Positions 54,888 through 64,000 are shown, counted from the stretch's first letter. The stretch is DNA of 64,000 nucleotides from Leucobacter aridicollis (GCF_024399335.1 NZ_CP075339.1:3534001-3598000), one strand, 5' to 3'. Program-made: numbers and translations. The notes: generated by a model from the sequence alone, not told the origin.

Positions 54888-55430
54888 TTAGAAGGGCTGC
54901 TCGTCGTCGAACCCGCCACCGAAATCGGAGGAGTTGTTCGACGCGGATCCGCCCTGGCCCGAATTGGTCCAGGGGTTATCCTGCTGCTGCTGGGGCTGTG
55001 CCCAGCCCGACTGACCCTGGGGCTGACCGCCACCAGCGCCACCGAAGCCGCCAACCTGCCCACGCGCAGCGCCTCGCGTCACCTGTGCGGTGGCGAAGCG
55101 GAGCGACGGCCCAACCTCTTCGACCTCAAGGTCGAGTGAGGTGCGCTGCTGGCCCTGGTTGTCGGTGTAGCTGCGCTGGGTCAGGCGACCCTGCACAATG
55201 ACTCGCATGCCCTTCGTGAGCGAAGCCGCAATATTGTCGGCGTACTCACCGTAAGCGCGGCAGCCAAGCCACAGCGCTTCGCCGTCCGACCAGTCGCCGG
55301 ACTGGCGATCGCGCACGCGCGGGGTCGAGGCGATACGGAAGGTCACCCACGACTTGCCGGCCTGACTCACGCGAGGCTCGGGATCGGCAACAAGGTTGCC
55401 GACGACAGTGATCAGCGGCTCTCCGGCCAT
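54888..55430 (-). CDS. ssb: single-stranded DNA-binding protein
   Basis: SSB of 180 aa: N-terminal OB fold (PLITVVGNLVADPEPRVSQAGKSWVTFRIASTPR, DGEALWLGCRAYGEYADNIAASLTKGMRVIVQGRLTQRSY), a Gly/Gln-rich linker and the acidic tip FDDEQPF that docks replication partners. It is 3 bp after rpsF and 54 bp before rpsR. Confidence 0.96.
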   Translation of the reverse strand: MAGEPLITVVGNLVADPEPRVSQAGKSWVTFRIASTPRVRDRQSGDWSDGEALWLGCRAYGEYADNIAASLTKGMRVIVQGRLTQRSYTDNQGQQRTSLDLEVEEVGPSLRFATAQVTRGAARGQVGGFGGAGGGQPQGQSGWAQPQQQQDNPWTNSGQGGSASNNSSDFGGGFDDEQPF

Positions 55431-55433
55431 GAG

Positions 55434-55796
55434 TTATGCACTCGCCTTCGCAGCAGCGCGAGCTGCCTTAGCCTGGTCACGCTTCGACTGAGCTGCACGC
55501 TGAGCGATGAGCTCGTCTGCGCGGAGCACCTTCGTGCGGAGAACAGCCTCAGAGATACCGAGCTGACGATCGAGCTCAGCGGTAGCCTCGGGGGTCGCGG
55601 TGAAGTTCACCACAACGTAGATGCCCTCGGCCTGCTTGTTGATCTCGTATGCCAGGCGACGCTTGCCCCAGATGTCGACGTTCTCGATCTCGCCATTCGC
55701 GTTCGTAATGACGGAGAGGAACTTCTCCATGCTAGGAGCCACGGTGCGCTCGTCGATACCGGGATCGAGGATCACCATGAGTTCGTAAGGATGCAT
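55434..55796 (-). CDS. rpsF: 30S ribosomal protein S6
   Basis: S6 of 120 aa: [56 protein letters not shown] and a C-terminal Lys/Ala-rich tail. ATG 55796 is preceded by AAGGAGG; the extension to 55901 is rejected. First gene of rpsF-ssb-rpsR-rplI. It is divergent from the mshA-like gene, 143 bp apart, which must hold both promoters. Confidence 0.96.
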   Translation of the reverse strand: MHPYELMVILDPGIDERTVAPSMEKFLSVITNANGEIENVDIWGKRRLAYEINKQAEGIYVVVNFTATPEATAELDRQLGISEAVLRTKVLRADELIAQRAAQSKRDQAKAARAAAKASA

Positions 55797-55939
55797 TACT
55801 GACCCACCTCCTTCGGACTTCACGGCCACAGGATTTCTGTGACAGGAGGGTGTTTTTGCATCGTGCCTGAGCCCCAAACCGAATGTTCGGCGCACAGACA
55901 ACCTAAGAAGCCTACCATCTTCAGCCCTAAAGTGGAGCC

Positions 55940-57190
55940 ATGCGGATCGCTCTCATCTCGATGCACACGTCTCCATCGGAAATTCCCGGCTCTGGTGACG
56001 CTGGTGGGATGAACGTTGTCGTCGCAGAAGCCGCCCGTGCCCTCGGGGCGCGGGGGCACGAGGTCGTCGTCGCGACCCGAGCGACGGAGGCGCTTGCTGC
56101 CGGGGAGTATCAGCTCTTGAGCGATGACTCTCACGGCGCACCTGTGACGCTCGTCGCCCTCACAGCGGGCCCGCCACAGCTGTCGAAGGCCGAGATGCCG
56201 GGCGTGACATCTGAGTTCGCGGTCGAGCTCCGCCGCCTGGGCAGCTTCGATGCCGTGCATGCGCACTACTGGCTCAGCGGTATCGCCGCGCGTGAAGCCT
56301 GGGCGGCGGGCGGAACAGGAATTGCCGTGACGTTCCACACGATTGCCGCGCAAAAGAACGCCAACCTAGCCGCCGGCGATTCACCGGAGCCGGAAGCGCG
56401 CCTCGCGGGGGAGCGGCTACTCGCGGAAACGAGCTTCGTCATCGCCGGTAGCCAAAGCGAGCTCAGTGGGGTGATCGACTGGTACGGGGCGCCACGCGCC
56501 GGCGGTTCGGTCGTGCACCCCGGCGTCGATACTCGGCTCTTCAGCCCGCGAGCGCAGGGCGCAGTGGGTCGGGCAAGCGCGGGGTTCGAACCGCTCCGAG
56601 GAGATCGCACGCTGGGCGTTGAGCCGCACCGCATCACAGTGCTTGGCAGAATCCAGCCGCTCAAAGGCCAAGATCTCGCTGTTCGGGCTGCGGGGGAGCT
56701 GGCGAGGCGCGATCCTGAACTCTTCGCCCATACCGAGTGGGTGATTGCGGGCGAGCCCACACCGGGCGCAGAAGGCTACGCGGCGGATCTGCGCGTGCTC
56801 GCCGATCGAGAAGGAGTTCTGGATCGCTTCAGGTTTCTCCCCGCCCAGTCTCGGGCAGACGCCGCGGGATTGCTTGCCTCAAGCACACTCGTTCTCGTGC
56901 CCTCCCACTCGGAAACATTCGGGCTCACCGCGCTTGAGGCCGGCGCCTGCGGTGTACCGGTCGTCGCCGCCGGGCACACTGGCCTGGTTGAGGCAGTACC
57001 CCACGATGTTGCCGGGATCCATCTTGGCGACCGCGATCCAGCTACCTGGGCCGCTGCGATTGCCACTCTGCTACACGACGACGCGCGCCGGGCCCGGCTC
57101 GGCGCAAGCGCGCGGGCTCACGCAGTCAGTCACGACTGGCGAGCGCACGCCGCGGCGCTTGAGCGCTGCTACTCGCAGCTCGCGCGCTGA
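55940..57190 (+). CDS. mshA: GT4 glycosyltransferase, D-inositol-3-phosphate glycosyltransferase (MshA-like)
   Basis: GT-B glycosyltransferase of 416 aa closely following MshA: the N-terminal [62 protein letters not shown] and [23 protein letters not shown]. It joins GlcNAc from UDP-GlcNAc to inositol-3-phosphate, the first mycothiol step. It is somewhat shorter than mycobacterial MshA. Ino1 and MshB genes lie within the next 3 kb, which strongly supports the assignment. Confidence 0.88.
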   Translation: MRIALISMHTSPSEIPGSGDAGGMNVVVAEAARALGARGHEVVVATRATEALAAGEYQLLSDDSHGAPVTLVALTAGPPQLSKAEMPGVTSEFAVELRRLGSFDAVHAHYWLSGIAAREAWAAGGTGIAVTFHTIAAQKNANLAAGDSPEPEARLAGERLLAETSFVIAGSQSELSGVIDWYGAPRAGGSVVHPGVDTRLFSPRAQGAVGRASAGFEPLRGDRTLGVEPHRITVLGRIQPLKGQDLAVRAAGELARRDPELFAHTEWVIAGEPTPGAEGYAADLRVLADREGVLDRFRFLPAQSRADAAGLLASSTLVLVPSHSETFGLTALEAGACGVPVVAAGHTGLVEAVPHDVAGIHLGDRDPATWAAAIATLLHDDARRARLGASARAHAVSHDWRAHAAALERCYSQLAR

Positions 57191-57202
57191 CCCTCGCCCA
57201 AC

Positions 57203-57237
57203 GCTCCCAAAGCTCCCAAAGCTCCCAAAGCTCCCAA
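57203..57237. repeat. tandem 9-bp repeat GCTCCCAAA
   Basis: Three complete and one partial unit of GCTCCCAAA in a row just after the mshA stop. With the adjoining inverted repeat it forms an unusual mini-array in the mshA/ino1 convergent gap. Confidence 0.85.
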
Positions 57238-57242
57238 CGAGT

Positions 57243-57293
57243 GTTGGCAGTTGTGGTCGCTTGGCGCAAGCTCAAGCGACCACAACTGCCAAC
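57243..57293. terminator. 21-bp perfect hairpin between convergent mshA and ino1
   Basis: Arms 57243-57263 and 57273-57293 are perfect complements around a 9-nt loop. It can end transcripts from both sides, although neither strand has a clear U-run; an RNA-stability or transcript-pairing role is possible. Confidence 0.65.
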
Positions 57294-57388
57294 TCTGGAA
57301 GCTCGGCCGGACAGGCCGGAAGGCGGGGCGGCCGGGTATGCCGGGTAAGCGGGCGAGCCGGCGTACGCGCCGAGCCTGCCAATACTGC

Positions 57389-58456
57389 CTAGGCGCCGGC
57401 GATAAATGCCTCGAGCTCGGCTCGGGCCTCCTCGTCAGGCTTCTGCACCGGCGGGGACTTCATAAAGTACGCCGACGCGGCCTCGACCGGTCCGCCGTGC
57501 CCGCGGTCGAGTGCGACCTTCGCGGTGCGGATCGCGTCGATCATCGTGCCTGCCGAGTTGGGGGAGTCCCACACCTCAAGCTTGTATTCGAGCATCATCG
57601 GCACATCGCCGAACCCGCGGCCTTCGAGACGTACGAAAGCGAACTTGCGATCCTCAAGCCACGGCACATGGTCGCTCGGCCCGACGTGGACGTCCTCTGC
57701 CGGAAGATCTGCCGAGATGTTCGAGGTAACTGCCTGCGTCTTCGAGATCTTCTTCGAGTGCAGGCGGCTGCGCTCAAGCATGTTCTTGAAGTCCATGTTG
57801 CCGCCGACATTCAGCTGATAGGTGTGGTCAAGCGCGATGCCACGGCTTTCGAGCAGACGGGCGAGCACACGGTGGGTGATCGTCGCCCCAACCTGGCTCT
57901 TAATATCGTCTCCAACGATTGGCAGCCCTGCCTCGGTGAACTTTGCCGCCCACTCGGGGTCGCTTGCGACGAACACAGGAATGGCGTTGACGAACGCAAC
58001 ACCAGCTTCAAGTGCTGCCTGCGCGTAAAACTTCACTGCTTCCTCGCTGCCGACTGGCAGATAGCATGCGAGCACCTCAGCGCCAGAGTCGCGCAGTGCC
58101 TGCGCGACATCGACGGGTGTTGCGGTCGACTCGACAACCTCGTCGCGGTAGTACATGCCAAGGCCGTCGTACGTCGGAGCGCGGAGCACCTCGAGGCCAA
58201 TGTGGGGCACATCCGAGAACTTGATCGTGTTGTTGCGCCCGGCCCAAATAGCCTCAGAGAGGTCTTTTCCGACCTTCTCTGCGTCGACGTCGAATGCCGC
58301 AACGAACTCAAGATCAGACACGTGGTACCCGCCGAGGCGAACGTGCATGAGCCCGGGAACCTCGGCGTCATCTGCGGCGTCGCGGTAGTACTCGACACCC
58401 TGCACGAGCGAACTCACGCAGTTTCCAATTCCCGCGAGGGCAACCTTCACACTCAT
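57389..58456 (-). CDS. ino1: inositol-3-phosphate synthase
   Basis: NAD-dependent L-myo-inositol-1-phosphate (inositol-3-phosphate) synthase of 355 aa. It begins [25 protein letters not shown], with [58 protein letters not shown] and [15 protein letters not shown]. It supplies Ins-3-P to MshA for mycothiol and to phosphatidylinositol. It is convergent with mshA. Confidence 0.94.
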   Translation of the reverse strand: MSVKVALAGIGNCVSSLVQGVEYYRDAADDAEVPGLMHVRLGGYHVSDLEFVAAFDVDAEKVGKDLSEAIWAGRNNTIKFSDVPHIGLEVLRAPTYDGLGMYYRDEVVESTATPVDVAQALRDSGAEVLACYLPVGSEEAVKFYAQAALEAGVAFVNAIPVFVASDPEWAAKFTEAGLPIVGDDIKSQVGATITHRVLARLLESRGIALDHTYQLNVGGNMDFKNMLERSRLHSKKISKTQAVTSNISADLPAEDVHVGPSDHVPWLEDRKFAFVRLEGRGFGDVPMMLEYKLEVWDSPNSAGTMIDAIRTAKVALDRGHGGPVEAASAYFMKSPPVQKPDEEARAELEAFIAGA

Positions 58457-58556
58457 CGAAACCCCATATTTCTCTCTCCGGCGGCCAATAGGCCCAACCG
58501 TCTAGTGTAATCGCCCAGGCTGGGCGTTCATCCTGCGCCGCGAACGGCGAACATGG

Positions 58557-59345
58557 CTACCCGGGATGTCGGAGCCGGAATGCTTCAACAGGCGAGATCG
58601 CCTGGCGCTGCCCGCCAACATGGACGATCTCGTCGCCTTCGACCGTCAGCTGAGTCGCGTACGCCCGCAGCGCGACGACTTTTCTCCCAAGCCACGGCGC
58701 CACGTCGTGTGCCTCGGTTGTTCCTCCGTCGGTCCCAGTATCGGGCTCGTCGACCGTGTCAATGTCAGTCACGATCTCCCAGAACGGAAGATCAAGCGCG
58801 ATCGCGACGGCGCGCGCGATCCGGTGCGCATGGACGTGGTCCGGATGACCGTAGCCACCCCCGTCGTCGTAGCTCACAATCGCCCCTGCACCGGCCTCGT
58901 TCGCCGCGGCGAAGAGGTCGTTCAAAGACTCGACCGCAGGCACAACCGTGAGCGCGTCAACGGTTGCGTCGGCGCTGGGCCCGGCTTGCCCGGAGGCAAG
59001 CCACTCCATCCCTGAATCCTCGTAGATCGTCGGCTGGAGCCCCTCGGCCCGCGCCGGCGCAACTCCAAGAAACGCATGACGTTCGACCCCGAGCATCGCG
59101 AGCGCGGCAGAAAGCTCGGCTTGCCTGTGCGGGGCGAGGCCGTCTGTCCCTGCCAGGTGGGCGAGTGGGCCGTCAACAACTTCGCCGCGCTCGCCCCTGG
59201 TGAGCGTGACAACGAGTGGCTCGCGCCCGGCTTCAGACAGCGCGGCGAGCGTGCCGCCAGTCGTAATCGTCTCGTCGTCGGGATGAGCGTGCACGAACAT
59301 CACGCGTGTCGCGCCCGAAAACCACTGTGCAGGATCTGTAGTCAC
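58557..59345 (-). CDS. mshB: GlcNAc-inositol deacetylase
   Basis: LmbE/MshB-type zinc deacetylase of 262 aa: the metal motif HAHPDDETITTGGTL, LTRGERGEV, HRQAELSAALAMLGV and the later zinc ligand motif YGHPDHVHAHRIA. It removes acetyl from GlcNAc-Ins for mycothiol; a mycothiol conjugate amidase (Mca) role is an alternative. The GTG at 59345 starts 7 nt after the pcnA stop, and the long reading to 59606 overlaps pcnA and is rejected. Confidence 0.86.
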   Translation of the reverse strand: MTTDPAQWFSGATRVMFVHAHPDDETITTGGTLAALSEAGREPLVVTLTRGERGEVVDGPLAHLAGTDGLAPHRQAELSAALAMLGVERHAFLGVAPARAEGLQPTIYEDSGMEWLASGQAGPSADATVDALTVVPAVESLNDLFAAANEAGAGAIVSYDDGGGYGHPDHVHAHRIARAVAIALDLPFWEIVTDIDTVDEPDTGTDGGTTEAHDVAPWLGRKVVALRAYATQLTVEGDEIVHVGGQRQAISPVEAFRLRHPG

Positions 59346-59352
59346 GCTAGCC

Positions 59353-60834
59353 CTAACTCTCTGCGCCCTCGGTCTGTTCCCGATACCAAGACAGAAGTCT
59401 CTCTGCCGCAGCTTCCTCCCCGATGACCCCCTCGTCGAGGCGGAGTTCAAGGAGGAAAGAGTACGCGCGGCCCACGAGGGGGCCAGGCGGAATCTCGAGC
59501 AGTCGCATGATCGCGGCGCCATCAAGCTCCGGGCGCACGGCGGCGAGCTGCTCCTCTTCGGCAAGCGCCGCGATACGACGTTCAATGTCGTCGTACGCAT
59601 GTTCAAGACGCTCGGCCTTGCGCCGGTTACGCGTCGTCACATCCGCGCGGGTGAGGATGTGCAGCTGTTCGAGTTCTCCGCCCGCGTCCCTGACGTAGCG
59701 GCGCACCGCCGAGTCGGTCCACTGCTGATCGCTGTAGCCGAAGAATCGAAGGTGAAGTTCCACGAGCCGCGCCACCCGCTTGATCGTCGTGTTATCGAAA
59801 CGCAGCTCACGCAGGCGTTTGCGTGTCAGCTTCGCGCCGACAATGTCGTGGTGGTGAAAAGTGACACCGCCGTGCTCAAATCGCCTCGTCGCTGGCTTGC
59901 CGATGTCGTGCAACAGCGCTGCGAGACGCACAACGAGGTCAGGCACAAACGGTTGACCTGAGTCACCCGCGTGCCGAGAGTGCTCGAGCTCAATGGCCTG
60001 AGTCAGCACCGTCAAGCTGTGCTCATACACGTCTTTGTGCCTGCCATGGTCGTCCTGCGTCGTGACGAGAGCGACAAGCTCGGGCAGGAACCGCTCGGCG
60101 AGCCCCGTGTCAACAAGGAGCCGGATGCCAGGAACCGGATCGGTGGTGAGCAGGAGCTTCGTGAATTCATCGCGCACCCGCTCCGCGGAGATGATGTCGA
60201 GCCTGTCAGCAAACCGCACCATCGCGGCTTCGGTCTCTTCGGCAACCTCGAACCCAAGCTGCGAGGCAAACCTCGCCGCACGCAGCATTCGGAGCGGATC
60301 GTCGGTGAACGATGCTTCCGCCGAGGCAGGGGTGACGATGCGTCCGGCCACGAGGTCCTCGACACCGCCCGACACATCGACAAGCCGAAGCTCAGGAAGC
60401 ATGAGGGCAAGCGCGTTGATTGTAAAGTCGCGTCGAACAAGGTCGCCATCAATGGAGTCGCCGAAGCTCACCTCGGGCTTGCGCGAGTCGTCGCGGTAGG
60501 TCTCGGCACGATAGGTGGTGATCTCCACCTGTTCGCCGAAGATCTGCGCAGCAATCGTGCCAAAGTCTCGGCCGATGTCCCAGATGTTGTTGGTAAGCGT
60601 CTCCAAGATCGCACGCGTCTGCTCCGGTCGCGCCGAAGTCGTGAAGTCGAGGTCTGTAACGCGGCGACCTAACATCGCGTCGCGCACTGGACCGCCAACC
60701 AGCGCGAATTCAAACCCGGCCTCCGCGAACGCCGTCGCAAGGGTGGCAACGGGCCGCGACTCGGCGATTCGGCGAAGTTCGATCATTGATTCGGCAAGAG
60801 AAAGCACCCACTCAGGGTACCGGTGCCCAGACAT
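59353..60834 (-). CDS. cca: CCA tRNA nucleotidyltransferase / PcnA family
   Basis: Class II nucleotidyltransferase of 493 aa. The catalytic head is LVGGPVRDAMLGRRVTDLDFTTSARPEQT, followed by RRDFTINALAL, DPLRMLRAARFASQL and an HD domain (LAALLHDIGKPATR, VTFHHHDIVGA). It adds or repairs the CCA end of tRNA. Starts at 60834 (MSGHRYPEW) or 60852 are possible; the latter overlaps the divergent gene's start codon. Confidence 0.93.
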   Translation of the reverse strand: MSGHRYPEWVLSLAESMIELRRIAESRPVATLATAFAEAGFEFALVGGPVRDAMLGRRVTDLDFTTSARPEQTRAILETLTNNIWDIGRDFGTIAAQIFGEQVEITTYRAETYRDDSRKPEVSFGDSIDGDLVRRDFTINALALMLPELRLVDVSGGVEDLVAGRIVTPASAEASFTDDPLRMLRAARFASQLGFEVAEETEAAMVRFADRLDIISAERVRDEFTKLLLTTDPVPGIRLLVDTGLAERFLPELVALVTTQDDHGRHKDVYEHSLTVLTQAIELEHSRHAGDSGQPFVPDLVVRLAALLHDIGKPATRRFEHGGVTFHHHDIVGAKLTRKRLRELRFDNTTIKRVARLVELHLRFFGYSDQQWTDSAVRRYVRDAGGELEQLHILTRADVTTRNRRKAERLEHAYDDIERRIAALAEEEQLAAVRPELDGAAIMRLLEIPPGPLVGRAYSFLLELRLDEGVIGEEAAAERLLSWYREQTEGAES

Positions 60835-60850
60835 CTCTACACTTACACTC

Positions 60851-63106
60851 ATGCGACTTCTCCGGCGACCGAGGGCAGTAGCGGCTGCGTTGATCGTTGC
60901 CGCACTGCTCGCTGGCGGCACTCCCGCCGCCCTTGCCGCGGTCGTTGAACGCGCGGCAGAAACCCCGCCCGGGGGCGGGGCTGTCGACAGTGATGAGGTC
61001 GAGCAACCAGAGCTGCGGCTCATCGTCGCACCAGAAACACCGATCGTTGAGAGCACCGCGACCGAGGTCAAGTTCACCGTGCTGCTGCAAAACTCGGGCG
61101 AGCTGAGCGTCCCTGAGGGGTCAGTGGAGTTAGCCATCGGTGACCGCCTGACCGGGAGCTCGGCGATCCCTCGCCCTGAGGAGCTCGCTGCGACTGCGGA
61201 TGCGCCGCCGCTCGACTCGGAGGCGAGCGCGGTAGACGGGGCCGGCGACGCAAAGGGGCAAGGCCCCGACGCCGACGCCGAACGCGCAGCCCCGCAGCGC
61301 ACGGTGCTCGCGACCGCCGCGATCGACGCGATCGCCGGCGGAAAGGAGCAGACCGCGACGGTCACAGTTTCGCTCACAGATATTCCCTCATTCACTTCAA
61401 CGGGGCATGGCGTCTATCCCGTCTACGCGACATACCGCGCGAGCGATTCGGGGTCGGCTGCGAGCCTGTCTGCATTTTCCCCGATTGTGTGGAGCGGCCC
61501 GCACCAGGCAGACGCCGCGGTCGACCTGACGTCGGTTGTTCCACTCACTCTGTCCACGAAAGTGCAGTCACTGCCGACGCGGGCCCAGCTCGCCAGCGAA
61601 ACGCCTCGCCTCGATGCGCTCGTCGATTTCGCGACGCGCACGCAGGCCGTGCTCGCGATCGACCCGCGGTACGTCGCCGCAGTCCGCGCTTACGGAACTG
61701 AGGCACCGCAGCCTGCTCGAGATCTTGTCGCGCGGCTCGAGTCGACCTCGCTGTCGACATTCATGCTGCAATTCGGCGATGCGGATCCTGCTGCGCAGTC
61801 GGCCCTTGGTGCCACTGAGCTGCTCCAGCCCGAAGGCTTCGAGTTCGTCACGCGCTTCGGCGCGTGGGAGCCCACTGTCGATGCAGCGAACCCTGATGGC
61901 GCGCCCGATGTAACGAACAGCGACGCAGCTGCGAATCCTGCGGCGACACCGAGCGTAGAGGACGCGGAGGGCGAGGGAGAGCCAGACAGCCCCGACGAGA
62001 GCGCCGAGGCTCCGTCTGACGAGGCGCTTGCCGAATGGTCGACTGGTCTCGCAGGTGCTTGGCCAGGCCCGGGCCAGGTCGGCTCCGGCACCTTGAATCT
62101 GCTGCGCAGCTCAGGGATCGATTTCACAGTTCTGCGCTCAGATAACGTCGCTCTGACTGGCGGACCACGGGCTGGCCTCGGGGAAGGTGGGAGTGCGCTC
62201 GTCACCGACGCCGAGCTTGACGCCGGTGTTCAGCTCGCGCTTGCGGGTGCGACCGATGCCGAGCGGGCGCTTGGCGCGGCCCAGGCAGCTGCGCGCCTGA
62301 CGCTCGCAGCTGATTCAGAGGTGAAGGGGATTGTCCTCGGTGTCGACCGGGGCGGCTCTGCGGCACACGAACACCCCGAACGTGTGCTCGCAGACCTCAC
62401 GACCCAGCGGTGGGTCAAGTCAATCGCGCACACCGCTCAGAGCGAGGGCACCGCAACGCTGAGGGCTCAGGCTCCAACCGAAGAGAGGGTGGAGCTGCTT
62501 GCCGAGGCTGTCGACAACGAGGCCAGCGTGCTCGAAGCGCGCGCCACTCTCGTGAATCCCGAGTATCTCGACAGTTACCAGAGAATGCGTCTCCTCACGT
62601 TGTTCTCAACAGGCTATTCGGCCCCTGAAGCTGACTTCCCGGAGGTCGCCAGGCAGTTCGCGAAGCGCGACGCAGAACTCCACGATGGTGTCAGGCTCGT
62701 CGGGACGAAGCGGGCGCAGCTCGTCGGCGGGTCAACCAAGATCCCGATCCAGCTTCGCAACTCCCTCCCGTTCGACGCCGTTGTCACTCTCGAGGTCTCA
62801 CCCACTTCCGCTGCGCTCAGCCTTCCCGAACGCACCTTTCGCGACATTCAGCTGCCCGAGGACTCGAGCGAACGGGTGCTCGTTCCGGCAACAAGTCGGG
62901 TCTCATCCGGCGACTCCGCGCTGCTGCTCTCGGTAACGAGCACCGATGGCGAATACACCGCGTCAACCGGGCGGCTCGAGGTGACAATCAGCAGTGCCGT
63001 TGAGACTGTCGCGATCGCGCTACTCGGCTCCGCGGCTGCACTGCTGTTCGGGTTCGGGATCTGGCGAAGCATCCGCAGACGACGCACACTCAGCGCGGGG
63101 GAATAG
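60851..63106 (+). CDS. DUF6049-family secreted, membrane-anchored protein
   Basis: Protein of 751 aa with a signal peptide (residues 1-30), an Ala/Asp/Glu-rich extracellular region and a C-terminal membrane anchor (VETVAIALLGSAAALLFGFGIWRSIRRRR). The gene order next to pcnA and trxB matches actinobacterial DUF6049 proteins, usually beside murJ and thought to act at the envelope. The extracellular part ends in a beta-sandwich-like VTLEVSPTSAALSLPERTF. TACACT sits just before the ATG, so translation may be leaderless. murJ is absent here. Confidence 0.82.
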   Translation: MRLLRRPRAVAAALIVAALLAGGTPAALAAVVERAAETPPGGGAVDSDEVEQPELRLIVAPETPIVESTATEVKFTVLLQNSGELSVPEGSVELAIGDRLTGSSAIPRPEELAATADAPPLDSEASAVDGAGDAKGQGPDADAERAAPQRTVLATAAIDAIAGGKEQTATVTVSLTDIPSFTSTGHGVYPVYATYRASDSGSAASLSAFSPIVWSGPHQADAAVDLTSVVPLTLSTKVQSLPTRAQLASETPRLDALVDFATRTQAVLAIDPRYVAAVRAYGTEAPQPARDLVARLESTSLSTFMLQFGDADPAAQSALGATELLQPEGFEFVTRFGAWEPTVDAANPDGAPDVTNSDAAANPAATPSVEDAEGEGEPDSPDESAEAPSDEALAEWSTGLAGAWPGPGQVGSGTLNLLRSSGIDFTVLRSDNVALTGGPRAGLGEGGSALVTDAELDAGVQLALAGATDAERALGAAQAAARLTLAADSEVKGIVLGVDRGGSAAHEHPERVLADLTTQRWVKSIAHTAQSEGTATLRAQAPTEERVELLAEAVDNEASVLEARATLVNPEYLDSYQRMRLLTLFSTGYSAPEADFPEVARQFAKRDAELHDGVRLVGTKRAQLVGGSTKIPIQLRNSLPFDAVVTLEVSPTSAALSLPERTFRDIQLPEDSSERVLVPATSRVSSGDSALLLSVTSTDGEYTASTGRLEVTISSAVETVAIALLGSAAALLFGFGIWRSIRRRRTLSAGE

Positions 63107-63165
63107 TGCGCCTTTAGGATGGGTTGTACCGCCTATCAGCCACACGGCACAGCATAAGGAGAATC

Positions 63166-64000
63166 ATGCGCGAGGTCATCATTATCGGCTCGGGCCCTGC
63201 CGGGTTTACTGCAGCAATCTACGCTGCGCGAGCTGAACTCTCGCCGCAGCTTTTCGCGAGCCAGGTGAGCATGGGCGGCGAGCTCATGAACACGACTGAG
63301 GTCGAGAACTTCCCCGGCTTCCCGGAGGGGATCCAGGGCCCCGATCTCATGCAGAAGATGCAGGAGCAGGCCGAGCGTTTTGGCACGGAGGTCGTCTACG
63401 ACGATATTGCGGAGGTCGACTTCTCCGGCGAGATCAAGCGCGTGACCGATACAACCGGTACCGTGCATGAAGCCCGCTCCATCATCTTCGCGACGGGTTC
63501 TGCCTACCGCAAGCTTGGCGTTGAGGGCGAGGAGCGTCTCTCCGGTCACGGGGTCTCCTGGTGCGCAACCTGCGACGGATTCTTCTTCCGCGACAAGACA
63601 ATCGCGGTTGTCGGCGGCGGCGACTCAGCGATGGAGGAGGCAACCTTCCTCACTCGATTCGCGAAGAAGGTCTACGTCATTCACCGCCGCGATTCGCTCA
63701 AGGCGTCGAAGATCATGCAGCAGCGCGCATTCGACAACGAGAAGATCGAGTTCATCTGGAACTCCGAGGTCACCGAAATCCACGGCGAGGGTTCGGCAGA
63801 CCGACTCAGCCTGCGCAACACAGTAGACGGCTCAGTCAGCGAGCTTCCCATCGAGGGACTGTTCATCGCGGTCGGAAACGATCCACGTACACACCTTGTG
63901 CACGGCAAGCTCGACCTCACCGACGAAGGCACCATTGCCGTCGAGGGGCGGACATCGCTCACTTCGGTCCCTGGCGTTTTCGCTGCGGGTGACGTCATCG
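63166..64000 (+). CDS. trxB: thioredoxin-disulfide reductase, 3' end outside window
   Basis: Read by hand from ATG 63166 (AAGGAGA upstream) for 278 codons. The FAD fold IIIGSGPAGFTAAIYAARA, the redox pair CATCDGFFFRD and the NADPH fold VVGGGDSAMEEA are intact, ending in GDVI. It transfers electrons from NADPH to thioredoxin. It follows DUF6049 by 59 bp. Right-hand neighbours in relatives are trxA, par and rnpA-dnaA genes. Confidence 0.95.
   Translation, partial: MREVIIIGSGPAGFTAAIYAARAELSPQLFASQVSMGGELMNTTEVENFPGFPEGIQGPDLMQKMQEQAERFGTEVVYDDIAEVDFSGEIKRVTDTTGTVHEARSIIFATGSAYRKLGVEGEERLSGHGVSWCATCDGFFFRDKTIAVVGGGDSAMEEATFLTRFAKKVYVIHRRDSLKASKIMQQRAFDNEKIEFIWNSEVTEIHGEGSADRLSLRNTVDGSVSELPIEGLFIAVGNDPRTHLVHGKLDLTDEGTIAVEGRTSLTSVPGVFAAGDVI

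Noticed and set aside
57203..57237. Possible CRISPR array
   Set aside because: The unit is 9 bp, with no spacers and no cas genes.
60515..60850. Upstream extension of the DUF6049 frame to 60515
   Set aside because: It overlaps the catalytic head of the CCA transferase on the other strand and would remove the signal peptide from the N-terminus.

Overview
The window is high-GC actinobacterial DNA and looks like a chromosome segment from Microbacteriaceae, possibly a Leucobacter-like genus. The evidence is the frequent GTG and TTG starts, the mycothiol genes, actinobacterial family signatures (DUF6049, long-form PurB, FCD and TipA regulators) and the gene order rplI-rpsR-ssb-rpsF / mshA / ino1 / mshB / pcnA / DUF6049 / trxB. 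That order is typical of the region next to oriC, so the origin probably lies a short way beyond the right edge. Genus assignment is an inference. No tRNA, rRNA, insertion sequence, prophage or CRISPR array was seen.

Layout, left to right. 0-6.2 kb: the 5' two thirds of a PutA-like gene whose proline-dehydrogenase half looks degenerate, then a TrpXYZ-type ABC importer and an aromatic/histidinol-phosphate aminotransferase. 6.2-6.6 kb: a gene-free stretch with four copies of a short repeat, two forming a long hairpin. 6.6-9.7 kb: YbhB-like protein, FCD-GntR regulator, TipA-type MerR regulator with its own 19-bp-spacer promoter, SGNH hydrolase. 9.8-13.4 kb: POT peptide transporter, PuuB-like flavin oxidoreductase, XRE-cupin regulator. 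13.5-17.7 kb: a tightly overlapped zinc uptake operon ending in zur, behind a Zur-like palindrome. 17.8-22.4 kb: an accessory island with a DUF1023-type alpha/beta hydrolase carrying a helical N-terminus, two related lipoproteins and, divergently, two related anchored 154-aa proteins. 22.4-28.6 kb: an amidase, then a regulator plus a sugar-acid-like catabolic operon (NIPSNAP, SAF-domain dehydrogenase, KdgT permease, HpaI-type aldolase) driven by a near-consensus promoter with a 22-bp palindrome. 28.6-30.7 kb: TauE permease, copper chaperone behind a CsoR-like operator, CDF metal exporter. 30.7-35.4 kb: etfB-etfA-cytochrome b-MBL operon. 35.5-40 kb: gntR-prpD-prpB-prpC methylcitrate operon. 40-43.4 kb: osmoprotectant ABC importer. 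43.4-48 kb: branched-chain 2-oxoacid dehydrogenase (E1 alpha, E1 beta, E2) plus a short-chain dehydrogenase. 48-53.5 kb: small membrane proteins, purB, a siderophore-interacting protein and dnaB. 54-64 kb: the ribosomal/ssb operon, mycothiol genes, pcnA, DUF6049 and partial trxB.

The methylcitrate operon, ETF genes, branched-chain dehydrogenase complex and SDR form a coherent set for branched-chain amino acid, fatty acid and propionyl-CoA oxidation. MshA, Ino1 and MshB would make the GlcN-inositol half of mycothiol, and TrxB supports thiol redox.

The most unusual signals are two dense clusters of DnaA boxes, one upstream of dnaB with an adjoining AT-rich stretch and one upstream of purB; the hydrolase/lipoprotein island; a membrane cytochrome b next to EtfAB with a motif repeated three times in a long Pro/Ala tether; and several near-perfect operators that tie regulators to operons.
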